A stretch of 64,000 bases of DNA from Rhodococcus sp. IEGM 1379 (GTDB lineage: Bacteria > Actinomycetota > Actinomycetes > Mycobacteriales > Mycobacteriaceae), in NCBI RefSeq assembly GCF_030056815.1, contig NZ_JASHKR010000020.1:1-64000 (forward strand), read 5' to 3'. The notes beneath the pieces were generated by a model. That model worked only from the letters and a program-made list of their open reading frames with translations, did not search any database and was not told where the DNA came from. The position numbers were made by a program, and so were the translations under genes. This document shows, one piece after another, positions 8,932 to 16,595 of this stretch; the first letter of the stretch is position 1, and each line of letters begins with the position of its first letter.

Positions 8932-8934
8932 CTG

Positions 8935-10281
8935 ATGGCCGTGCACGGATTCGATCTCGATCTCAGTGTTAACCGAGCTTGGACGGAGTTTCAAGCCCGC
9001 CTTGCCGATCACATCTCGATCATGGCCGACGGCGATGTCCTCGCTGTCGAGTCTGCGGTCGCTGCCTTCGACCCCGCTGAGGGCGGCGCTCCCTGTGTTC
9101 AGTTCTTGATCTGGGACAACAACATGGTGCGGTGCGAGGTTCCCTCCAACAACTTCCTGCACCCCAAGTTCGCACTCGACGACGCCGGCCTCCAAGCACT
9201 CGTCGACCTCGGCTGGGCTCCGCCCTCCGAGAATCCCGAAACCGACAACAGTTCACCGGCCTTCTGCGTCGATAAACGACAAAGCTGGGCAGACCAGTTA
9301 GCCTCGATGACCGTCGCGGCGTTCCGCACGGTGTTCGGAGTCCAGCACCCGGCATTCCTGTCCAGTGATCTCACCGGCAATCAGCAGACACCGGATTTTG
9401 ATCCGTCGATCACCACCGTCGACGCAATGCCGATCCTCGATCCCACCGCGGCCTACACGCCACACGACGTCGACCACCTCAAAGAGCTGGTCACACTTGC
9501 CCTCATTCCCATGCTCGGCAATCTTCCGGAGCGTGACGGCGACGGCGACATACCGATTCGTGTCGGATCAACCGTCATGTTCATCGGCCCACTCGCGGAT
9601 TCCCTTGACGTTCAACTGTTCTCACCCCTCGTCCAGGACATCAGCAACCGCACACGGGCCGCCGAGGTCATCGCGGATCTCAACCGAAAATGGTCCCGCA
9701 TCAAGTTCGTCTTGATCGACGACAGATTGTCGGTGTTCCTCGAAGTCGCCGGCTCACCGTTTGTTCCTAAACACCTCACCGATACGTGCGCGTCGTTGAC
9801 GTCGTTCCTGCGGAGCGTCGACGACGAATTTGCGGCGCGGATCGGTGGAGAACTGTTCTTCGCGAACAAGAACGGCGAAGTAGGCGCGCTGCAGCCAGAA
9901 CTTTCCTTCGAGGATTTGCCGCCAGAGCTCGAGACTCTGCTTCACCTCGACCTTGATGTCGCCGACGATCTCGAAGCCGTCGCCGATGTCTGTGGCCGCG
10001 ACCGCGACCTGATCCTGCAGTTGCTCCATGTCAGCAACGAATGGCAGATTCAGTTGCGAGGCCAAGCCGCCGATGCACAAAGTCGTGATGATGCCGAAGA
10101 AGCCGCAGGATTCTCAGCTCAGGTGACTATGTGGGAACGCATGGTCGACCGCCTACGCGGCGCACTGCGCCTGACTGTGCTGCCCAACGCCAAGACGGAT
10201 CCGCCGGCAAAACCGCAGCCTGAGCAGATGGAACTGTTCGCCGATCCCAGCCAGCAAACGCTGTTCGACGATCCGTCCTGA
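8935..10281 (+). CDS. TY-Chap/YbjN-like multidomain chaperone-type protein
   Basis: The 448-residue protein appears to hold an N-terminal TY-Chap-like alpha/beta domain (about residues 1-140, with GGAPCVQFLIWDNNMVRCEV and LVDLGWAPP) and a second YbjN/type-III-chaperone-like domain (about residues 170-310). The second domain is clearly homologous to the protein at 32883-33485: both have DGDI at the start, then SRIKFVLIDDRLSV versus PRLRFAFSGDHLLV and SVDDEFAARIGGEL versus ELDDDFAASFGGAL. The helical C-terminus (310-448) is acidic. These domains are thought to act as protein-binding adaptors; no enzyme activity is expected. Family naming is from recall, the internal homology is seen directly. 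Confidence 0.65.
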   Translation: MAVHGFDLDLSVNRAWTEFQARLADHISIMADGDVLAVESAVAAFDPAEGGAPCVQFLIWDNNMVRCEVPSNNFLHPKFALDDAGLQALVDLGWAPPSENPETDNSSPAFCVDKRQSWADQLASMTVAAFRTVFGVQHPAFLSSDLTGNQQTPDFDPSITTVDAMPILDPTAAYTPHDVDHLKELVTLALIPMLGNLPERDGDGDIPIRVGSTVMFIGPLADSLDVQLFSPLVQDISNRTRAAEVIADLNRKWSRIKFVLIDDRLSVFLEVAGSPFVPKHLTDTCASLTSFLRSVDDEFAARIGGELFFANKNGEVGALQPELSFEDLPPELETLLHLDLDVADDLEAVADVCGRDRDLILQLLHVSNEWQIQLRGQAADAQSRDDAEEAAGFSAQVTMWERMVDRLRGALRLTVLPNAKTDPPAKPQPEQMELFADPSQQTLFDDPS

Positions 10282-10294
10282 CGCTGCAGACGCC

Positions 10295-11662
10295 CTATTC
10301 GAAGTGTGACTTGAAAATTTGGCCGTGAACGCCGACGGTTCGGTCTACCACCTGCGAGACAGTGAAATCGGCTGCGGCAGAAAGATATGCGTACGCTGTT
10401 GCTCGATCCATTCCACGGTCATGCTCGAGGAAGTCGAGTGCGTTGACCACCGCGCGGCGCATCGCGCCGTTCAAATCGCTGTTCTGACCGTCGACCGAAC
10501 CGTTGGGATCGGATAGTCCGATCGGAATCCAGGCCTCGTCGGTTTCGGCAAACGGATAGTTGTAGGCCACTGATGGTGCGTCGCCGGAACCCTTCTTGCA
10601 CACGCTCAGTCGGAAGGTTCCGCGCAGTGAGCCCTCCATTGCCGTCAGTGCGGCCTCACCGTCACCCATCGACATGTGCGGATCACCGACGTAGAACAGT
10701 GCACCTTCGGCAAAGACCGGGAGGTAGAAGGTCGACCCGACGCCGAGGTGCCTGATGTCGATGTTGCCGCCGCCCAATGTCGGTGGGATGGAGTTGGACG
10801 TCGGCGATGTCGGGTCTTCGTCCGAGGAGTAGGCCACTCCCATCATGCCCATGAACGGGCGGAGCGGAAAGCGAACCTTTGTGTCGCCGAAGGGCATAAC
10901 ACCGTTGCCGTCTTCGATTGCGGTGAAGGTGGAGACGCCCCCGTATTGCATCGGATCTTTTGTTGCCCGCCCGTCGGTGGCGACAGGTGGCATGACCTCG
11001 TCCAAAGTGATTCCGGCAGGGGCTTTTCCGTCGGCGGTAATAGCGAGCGCGCCCTTGCCATGCCGGCTCGAGACAACACCGTACGGCACACGTGGAGTTG
11101 CTTCGAGTGTCTCGATCTTGAGTACGTCGCCGGGCATCGCACCTTCGACGAATACGGGACCGGTGACAACGTGCGGACCGTCTTTGTCGAAGTTTCGCTC
11201 GGTGCGGTTGTATTCGGCAGCAACGGCTATCGCGTCTTCGAGCACGTCCTTCTCGGAAACGCCTTTCCCACCGAAGTATTCGAGCGGATTACGTCCCTGA
11301 TCCTCGAGAATCCCTTCATGCGACAACGCGTCGATAGTGACGGTTTGTCCCGATCGCATCCGCATCACTTCACGGGAGTGAATGTTGGGCACGTATCCCC
11401 AGAGCACGTCGGCGGGATCAGAACTCAGATAGTGATCGCCACTGATCGTTCCGCCTCCGGGTTGCAGGATCGGCACTCCACCGGCGAACGGCATTGCCGA
11501 GGAAGACGATCCGAGTGGGGCCGCATTGGAATGCGAGCAGGCGGATGCAACCCCGGCCACCCCGACACCGGCACCCAACGCCGCGACGGCGCGCATGAAT
11601 CCGCGCCGCCCGAGCCCCTTGGTCAGATCCTGAGCTGCTGTACGGGCGAGAGTGTTGTCCAT
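10295..11662 (-). CDS. Tat-exported lipoprotein of the acetamidase/formamidase family
   Basis: The 455-residue protein begins with a twin-arginine signal (GRRGFMRAVAALGAG) ending in a lipobox VASAC, so it is probably exported folded and lipid-anchored. The rest matches the FmdA/AmdA acetamidase/formamidase family, which releases ammonia from short amides. Family landmarks are VTIDALSHEG, HVVTGPVFVEGAMPGDVLKIE (about residues 163-183), the Gly-rich GGGNIDIRHLGVGSTFYLPVFAEGALFYVGDPHMSMGDGE, and the C-terminal SAAADFTVSQVVD. Export is unusual because characterised members are cytoplasmic. It converges on the TY-Chap-like gene with a 13-base gap. Confidence 0.88.
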   Translation of the reverse strand: MDNTLARTAAQDLTKGLGRRGFMRAVAALGAGVGVAGVASACSHSNAAPLGSSSSAMPFAGGVPILQPGGGTISGDHYLSSDPADVLWGYVPNIHSREVMRMRSGQTVTIDALSHEGILEDQGRNPLEYFGGKGVSEKDVLEDAIAVAAEYNRTERNFDKDGPHVVTGPVFVEGAMPGDVLKIETLEATPRVPYGVVSSRHGKGALAITADGKAPAGITLDEVMPPVATDGRATKDPMQYGGVSTFTAIEDGNGVMPFGDTKVRFPLRPFMGMMGVAYSSDEDPTSPTSNSIPPTLGGGNIDIRHLGVGSTFYLPVFAEGALFYVGDPHMSMGDGEAALTAMEGSLRGTFRLSVCKKGSGDAPSVAYNYPFAETDEAWIPIGLSDPNGSVDGQNSDLNGAMRRAVVNALDFLEHDRGMDRATAYAYLSAAADFTVSQVVDRTVGVHGQIFKSHFE

Positions 11663-11775
11663 CGAGAATCCTCCGACTTGCGTGGCGATGTGTGGCTGCG
11701 GAGAAAACTAGACGGGCTTTGTTACTCGTTTATTACCATTTCGTGGCGAAGAGATGCCTTGGTTCGGAGCGAACC

Positions 11776-12894
11776 TCAGCGTCGACGAAGTCGCCACAGC
11801 GAGGTAGTTTCGCGCGCGCGAGCCGCATGGAGGGCGTCAGTTCGATCACTCACTTTGGCATGGGTCGGTTTGACGTCGACGCGGTCGATCACCGTCAATC
11901 CGCCCGCAGCGATCATCGCGTGCAGTTCCGCCCGCGTCCGCAGTCCGAGATGTTCGGCGATGTCGGAGAGAATCAACCACGCCTCACCGCCGTCTTCCAG
12001 ATGATCGCCGACGCCGGCCAGGAAACCGTTCAGCATTGCGCCGGCTGGATCGTAAATCGCGTATTCGATCGGTGACGTAGCCTTGGCCGGAATCCAAGGA
12101 GGATTGCAGACCACCAGTGGCGCAACACCTTCCGGAAACAGGTCAGCTTCCACTACCGCCACCTGATCGTTGTACCCAAGTCGGTCGATGTTGGTGCGTG
12201 CGCATTGCAGGGCGCGCGGATCCTGATCTGTCGCAACTATTGCTTTGACACCGCGGCGGGCGAGCACGGCCGCCAGCACCCCGGTGCCGGTTCCGATATC
12301 GAAAGCCAACTCGGTGGACGGTAGTGGCGCAGCTGCCACCAGATCGATGTACTCACCGCGTACCGGCGAGAACACTCCGAACGCCGGGTGAATCCGCGCA
12401 TCCAATGCGGGAATCAGTACGCCTTTGCGATTCCACTCGTGGGCACCGATTGCGCCCAGCAGATCGCGCAGTGAGCGGACCGACGGTTGACCCGTGACCC
12501 CGAACGCCTCCGTGAATGCCTCTTTCGCATCCGGCGCGCGCCGAAGCGGAATCATAAGGTCCGTGTCGAGAGGAATCAACAGCATGCCGAGAATCTGGGC
12601 GCGACGCCCCTGCCCCTGGCGGTGAAGGTGAAATGCTTGCGCAGGATCATCCGATCCGCGACGCGGTTTGCGATCGATCCGCGACGCAATCGCCTGAGAC
12701 AGTTGGCGCGCGTTGTGGAAATCGCCACGCCAGAGGAGAGCTGTTCCCTCACAAGCCAATCGATAGGCGTCGTCGGCCTTCATGGTGTCGTTGGCGACCA
12801 TCACCCGCTTGGGTGCGGGAGCCCCACTGGTGGAACCCCAGAGCGCACGGTGCTCGGTGTCATTCTCGGTCCACACAACATATTGTTCGGTCAT
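11776..12894 (-). CDS. Class I SAM-dependent methyltransferase (PrmC/RsmC-like)
   Basis: The ATG at 12894 is chosen because GGAAGG lies six bases upstream; an in-frame ATG at 12918 has no ribosome site. The 372-residue protein has a Rossmann methyltransferase core in its C-terminal half: motif I AFDIGTGTGVLAAVLARRG, then VATDQDPRALQCARTNI, and the catalytic NPPW motif (VVCNPPWIPAK) used by enzymes that methylate amino groups of glutamine or of exocyclic base nitrogens. The N-terminal 160 residues may recognise the substrate. The target (release factor, ribosomal protein, rRNA or small molecule) cannot be told. Confidence 0.8.
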   Translation of the reverse strand: MTEQYVVWTENDTEHRALWGSTSGAPAPKRVMVANDTMKADDAYRLACEGTALLWRGDFHNARQLSQAIASRIDRKPRRGSDDPAQAFHLHRQGQGRRAQILGMLLIPLDTDLMIPLRRAPDAKEAFTEAFGVTGQPSVRSLRDLLGAIGAHEWNRKGVLIPALDARIHPAFGVFSPVRGEYIDLVAAAPLPSTELAFDIGTGTGVLAAVLARRGVKAIVATDQDPRALQCARTNIDRLGYNDQVAVVEADLFPEGVAPLVVCNPPWIPAKATSPIEYAIYDPAGAMLNGFLAGVGDHLEDGGEAWLILSDIAEHLGLRTRAELHAMIAAGGLTVIDRVDVKPTHAKVSDRTDALHAARARETTSLWRLRRR

Positions 12895-13046
12895 CAAAGC
12901 CCTTCCGGCGTCGGACATGGAGCGGATAGGGCGTTCGACGCACTACGGCCGGTCTACCGGCTCGTGTGTTCCAGTTCTGCACATCTGCTTGTCTGGTGTC
13001 CACACTAGCTGGGACCGGCCGAGTTTCCGACGTTGCGCGCGCGGAA

Positions 13047-14171
13047 TCAGTTCTGCTTGTGCAACGCAACAGCCCGTGCAATACGGGCCTCGGCGACGGC
13101 ATCTGCTGCGTCGCCGGCCAGAATTCCGTCGGCTTTCGCCTTAGCGAAGATCTCTGTAACCGTGTCGAAAATCTTCTCGACCTGATCCTTGACCTGCTGC
13201 GCTGTAAGGTCTTTCAGCTCACCCGCTACCTGAATGAGGCCGCCACCGTTTGCCACATAATCGGGAACCCACGTGATGCCACGCTCGCTCAGAATTGCCT
13301 CAACCTCGGGTACTGTGAGCTGGTTGTTGGCTGCGCCGCAGATCACGTCGGCGGTGATTGCGCGGGCCGAGGCGTCGGTGAGCGTCGCCCCCATCGCACA
13401 CGGTGCGTACACGTCGAGATCAGCGTCGATGACGCTGCCCACGATCGTCACCTGCGGGAAGTCATTCTTCACACGGTCCAGTGCTGCCGCGTTCACATCT
13501 GTTGCCAGTACTGCCGCGCCGTCGGCCAGGAGGAGTTTGATGAGCTCGTAGCCGACCTTGCCGGTGCCCTCGACTCCCACGGTCTTGCCCGCGAGACTCC
13601 GCGAACCCCAGTGCGCCTGCGCTGCCGCCACCATGGACTGGAAGACGCCCAGCGCGGTCATCGGGGCACTGTCGCCCGAGCCGCCGACCTTCGCATTGCG
13701 GCCCACCACAAAGTCGGTTCCACGACCGATGATGTCGAGATCGTCCGAGTTGGTTCCGACGTCGCCTGCCGTGATGTACCGGCCGCCCAGAGTCTGAACG
13801 AACTTTGCGTAGGCGCCGAGCAATTTTTCGGACTTCACCGCTGCCGGGTCGCCGATGATGACGGCCTTTCCGCCGCCAAGATCGACGCCCGCAATGGCCG
13901 CCTTGTAGGTCATACCGCGCGAGAGCCTCAAAACATCTGTGACAGCCGCGGATTCGTCTGCGTACGGGTAGAAACGAGTTCCGCCGAGGGCCGGACCCAG
14001 CGTCGTGGAGTGAATCGCAACGATCGCCTTGAGCCCACTCTCCGGATCCTGGAAGAAGCTCACCTGCTCATGCGGATAGTTGCGCAAGTAGTCTGCGCGG
14101 TCGAATACGCCGGCACTGTCGTCAGAATTGTGGGTAGCAACAGAGTTCACAGGCTCGGCGGTGAGAGTCAT
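13047..14171 (-). CDS. vdh: Valine (branched-chain amino acid) dehydrogenase
   Basis: The 374-residue enzyme belongs to the Glu/Leu/Phe/Val dehydrogenase family and is close to Streptomyces Vdh. It deaminates valine or leucine with NAD to the 2-oxo acid and ammonia. Visible features are the substrate-binding TLGPALGGTRFYPYA, the catalytic Lys region in RGMTYKAAIAGVDLGGGKAVIIGDP, the conserved GGRYITAGDVGT, and the NAD-binding GVEGTGKVGYELI. CGAANNQL and PDYVANGGGLI are family signatures. The ATG at 14171 is preferred; a frame extension to 14213 adds 14 atypical residues. The divergent Lrp gene is its likely regulator. Confidence 0.9.
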   Translation of the reverse strand: MTLTAEPVNSVATHNSDDSAGVFDRADYLRNYPHEQVSFFQDPESGLKAIVAIHSTTLGPALGGTRFYPYADESAAVTDVLRLSRGMTYKAAIAGVDLGGGKAVIIGDPAAVKSEKLLGAYAKFVQTLGGRYITAGDVGTNSDDLDIIGRGTDFVVGRNAKVGGSGDSAPMTALGVFQSMVAAAQAHWGSRSLAGKTVGVEGTGKVGYELIKLLLADGAAVLATDVNAAALDRVKNDFPQVTIVGSVIDADLDVYAPCAMGATLTDASARAITADVICGAANNQLTVPEVEAILSERGITWVPDYVANGGGLIQVAGELKDLTAQQVKDQVEKIFDTVTEIFAKAKADGILAGDAADAVAEARIARAVALHKQN

Positions 14172-14387
14172 TGTGGGATAGACCTTTCCGAAGGATATTC
14201 GTGGCGCAGACATAAGATCGAGTGCGAATCACCGCAGGTACAGTGATAATCGAAAACCAAAGAAGGTTCCGCTGAGCGATTCGTGAAACCAATGCTCTTC
14301 CTGAGGTACGATTTGGTCAATACAAATCTCTTGAACTAATCAATTCGATCATTCAGTGACCGTCATCACTAAGAAGAGGTTCGCAAA
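14172..14387. promoter_or_regulatory. Divergent control region between vdh and lrp
   Basis: This 216-base region separates divergent vdh and the Lrp-type regulator. Its right part (about 14270-14365) is much richer in A+T than the genes, which suits Lrp binding and DNA bending. Weakly related half-sites (TTGGTCAA, CTTGAACTAA) occur at about 14310-14345, but no perfect palindrome was found. Feedback of the regulator on both genes is an inference. Confidence 0.45.
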
Positions 14388-14900
14388 GTGCTCAGCATCG
14401 ACAAGCTCGACGTCCAGTTGCTCGGATTGCTCAGCAAGGACTCGAGGATGAGTGTGGCCGAGTTGGCCAACTCTCTGGGCGTAGCCCGAAACACCGTGCA
14501 AGCGCGAATGAAGCGCATGGAATCCAGCGGGATTCTCACCGGATTCCGCCCGAATCTCGATCTCCCCGAAGTGGGCATTCCCATCCAGGCGTTTGTGGGC
14601 CTCGAACTGGAACAGGGCAAGATCAGCGCGATCGCGAAGAGCCTTGCCGAGTTGCCCGAGGTCATCGAAATTCACGCCACAACCGGACGTGAAGATCTCC
14701 TGGTGCGCGTCGCTACCTCCACCCACGCTGCCCTGCAGAAGTTGGCGGAGCAGATCGTCAGCCTGCCGGGCGTTACGCATTCCACCACCACCATCGCGCT
14801 CACCAACCCACTTCCCTACCGGATTCAGCCACTACTCGAACACCTCACCAATGACGCCGGTTGGGGTCGTTCCACAGCCTTCCCTCGACAGCAGGACTGA
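14388..14900 (+). CDS. Lrp/AsnC-family transcriptional regulator
   Basis: The 170-residue protein has an N-terminal AsnC-type helix-turn-helix (LDVQLLGLLSKDSRMSVAELANSLGVARNTVQARMKRME, about residues 6-45). A C-terminal RAM ligand-binding domain follows (PEVIEIHATTGREDLLVRVATSTHAALQKLAEQIVSLPGVTHSTTTIAL). Such proteins sense amino acids and often control the neighbouring catabolic gene. The start is a GTG with AGAAGAGG about 10 bases upstream. Divergence from valine dehydrogenase suggests control by branched-chain amino acids. The C-terminus has an extra tail of about 20 residues. Confidence 0.88.
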   Translation: MLSIDKLDVQLLGLLSKDSRMSVAELANSLGVARNTVQARMKRMESSGILTGFRPNLDLPEVGIPIQAFVGLELEQGKISAIAKSLAELPEVIEIHATTGREDLLVRVATSTHAALQKLAEQIVSLPGVTHSTTTIALTNPLPYRIQPLLEHLTNDAGWGRSTAFPRQQD

Positions 14901-14946
14901 GACGAACTGTCGCGACGACGCGCGGCAGTGCAGTAGTTTTGTCGTT

Positions 14947-15408
14947 ATGAGTGAAATTCAGGGACAGCGCATCGCGTTCATTCAGGCGACGTGGCATCGC
15001 AACATCGTCGACCGTGCACGCGATGGATTCACCGACGAGATCGTAGGTTTGGGTTACGCCCGCGATTCTGTCGATTTCTTTGAGGTTCCCGGAGCATTCG
15101 AGATCCCGCTGCACGCTCGCCGTTTGGCACAGACAGGCCGCTACCAGGCCATTGTTGCTGCAGGCCTCGTCGTTGACGGTGGAATTTACCGCCACGATTT
15201 TGTTGCGACGGCCGTCATCGACGGTTTGATGCGCGTGCAGTTGGACACCGATGTTCCGGTCTTCTCTGTCGTCCTGACGCCGCACAATTTCCACGAGCAC
15301 GCTGAGCATGTCGACTACTTCAGCACCCATTTCGTGAAGAAGGGTGCCGAAGCCGCTCGCGCTGTAGACGCCACGGTCAAGTCTTTGAAGGCCCTGCCCA
15401 CCATCTAA
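14947..15408 (+). CDS. ribH: 6,7-dimethyl-8-ribityllumazine synthase, type II (RibH2-like)
   Basis: The 153-residue protein matches the type-II lumazine synthases known from Brucella and Mesorhizobium: FIQATWHRNIVDRAR, FEVPGAFEIPLHARRLAQTGRYQAIV, VVDGGIYRHDFVATAVIDGLMRVQLDTDVPVFSVVLTPHNFHE. It condenses ArpP with dihydroxybutanone phosphate in riboflavin synthesis; the catalytic His is in the GGIYRHDFVA block. No other rib gene is nearby, so it is probably a second, stand-alone copy. No ribosome site is visible. TAGTTT at 14934-14939 lies seven bases before the ATG, which fits a leaderless transcript. A strong terminator follows. Confidence 0.88.
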   Translation: MSEIQGQRIAFIQATWHRNIVDRARDGFTDEIVGLGYARDSVDFFEVPGAFEIPLHARRLAQTGRYQAIVAAGLVVDGGIYRHDFVATAVIDGLMRVQLDTDVPVFSVVLTPHNFHEHAEHVDYFSTHFVKKGAEAARAVDATVKSLKALPTI

Positions 15409-15419
15409 TCGTTCCAAGG

Positions 15420-15460
15420 TCTCGCTGAGTCGGATGCCGTCCGACTCAGCGAGATTTTTT
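15420..15460 (+). terminator. Intrinsic terminator after ribH
   Basis: A perfect 15-base stem pairs 15420-15434 with 15440-15454 (five-base loop), followed by six T residues at 15455-15460. It separates ribH from the convergent ESX-like gene. Confidence 0.92.
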
Positions 15461-15464
15461 GTGC

Positions 15465-15824
15465 CTACTTGGGAGTCTCAGCCGTTCTCAGGGTCGTTGC
15501 ATTCGATGCGTCGACGGACTCGTAGCGGTCGACGCATTTCTGGAAGAAGTCACGCATCTCGGTGACGACTGCGATGTGGCTGTCCAATGACTTCTCGAGA
15601 GAGTCGCACCCGCCGACTGCCTTCAATGAAAACTTCCTCCCCAAGTCGATCCCCGATTGCAAGGTTCCCATCCCTGAGACATCCGTCAGATCACTCAATC
15701 CCAATTTCATAGATTTGAACTCCCCCAGCAGAGCGTCGCATGCGCCTGTCACATCTCGTGCGACGTTGGAATCAACAGCCAACCGCGGATCTTCAACGTT
15801 TTCAGCCCACTGCGACCAACTCAT
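15465..15824 (-). CDS. Small helical ESX/EspC-like protein (cassette copy 1)
   Basis: The 119-residue helical protein has the size and helix-turn-helix outline of ESX (WXG100/EspC-like) secretion substrates. It has no signal peptide and carries a C-terminal YESVD that fits the YxxxD/E type-VII secretion signal. A classical WxG turn is not present; GMGTL occupies that region. It is a paralogue of the protein at 20139-20477: both share a central GxGTLxSG turn, GGxDSLxxxLxSHIAxVxxMRxxFQKCxD, and a closing NAxTLR/NADSLRNA. It lies 67 bases downstream of the DUF3558 lipoprotein gene, in the same order as the second cassette. Function is unknown. Confidence 0.7.
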   Translation of the reverse strand: MSWSQWAENVEDPRLAVDSNVARDVTGACDALLGEFKSMKLGLSDLTDVSGMGTLQSGIDLGRKFSLKAVGGCDSLEKSLDSHIAVVTEMRDFFQKCVDRYESVDASNATTLRTAETPK

Positions 15825-15891
15825 CTTTTCCCCTCGTTCGCATTCTCAATCGTGAAGTTTGATCTCTACTACTCGACGGACCGCACTGATA

Positions 15892-16416
15892 TCAACGCGG
15901 CAAGTAACTTTCGAGATCGGCGGAAGACCTCATTGCCACTACACACGCCGATTCTTGCGGCCTCGACTCTATCGTTTGAACACGTATCCAGACTGATCCT
16001 TGATCAGCTGGGAAGACTACGTAGCACCCTTCGTCTACAGCGTCCGACGCTTTCCGGTACTGGATGGCCTTCCGGTCTCCGATTTCTACATCAGCTATGT
16101 CGACATATTCCGGATTCTTCTGTATGTCTTCGATCGTGTATAGCGTCGAAAGTATGGACAGTCCATACCAAGAAGCGCTCCATCTGCAGATCTTCCACCC
16201 AGGCTGCTCAATACCGAAGACATCAGCCTCCTCTGTCGCCGGATCAAGCCCAACACCCCCGATCACTGAATCCGGAATGTCCGTACACGGATTGAACAGT
16301 CCTTCTTGACCGGATGCGGGCTCAGCTACCCCCTCCATAGCTGAGCCGCACCCTGCCAGGGCCCATACCGACATCCCCGCTACCAGCAGTCGAAGTACCC
16401 CCCTCGATGCTCGCAT
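15892..16416 (-). CDS. DUF3558 lipoprotein (cassette copy 1)
   Basis: The 174-residue protein begins with a lipoprotein signal and lipobox ALAGC (Cys about residue 23). The mature part is a DUF3558 domain: GLFNPCTDIPDSVIGGVGLDP, then a Gly/Trp-Cys block (GWKICRWSASWYGLSIL), and a C-terminal CYVVFPADQGSVWIRV...ESACVVA. Such lipoproteins are numerous in mycolic-acid actinomycetes and are of unknown function. The start has a strong GGGGGAG site. It is followed by the small ESX-like gene and faces the response-regulator/TrxR gene divergently. Confidence 0.85.
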   Translation of the reverse strand: MRASRGVLRLLVAGMSVWALAGCGSAMEGVAEPASGQEGLFNPCTDIPDSVIGGVGLDPATEEADVFGIEQPGWKICRWSASWYGLSILSTLYTIEDIQKNPEYVDIADVEIGDRKAIQYRKASDAVDEGCYVVFPADQGSVWIRVQTIESRPQESACVVAMRSSADLESYLPR

Positions 16417-16595
16417 CGCTCCCCCTTCGATATGGACTCACTATATTTGATGCGCCGACAACCCGATCGGTTCCCGCAACCGACAAAATCGCAGGTCCCG
16501 TGGGCCTGTTCACTTCCAGCGCACCTACAGCGATTGACGATGCTCACGGCAGTCGCATACTGGAGTGGTTGACCACAACTTCGGGAGGGCACCGA

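Noticed and set aside
10676-12004. Plus-strand frame of 442 codons across the acetamidase-like gene
   Set aside because: Antisense shadow in high-G+C DNA; no ribosome site, no family signature.
12966-14246. Long plus-strand open frame opposite valine dehydrogenase
   Set aside because: It mirrors the codon structure of a well-conserved enzyme gene; its translation is rich in Cys, Arg and His without any domain.
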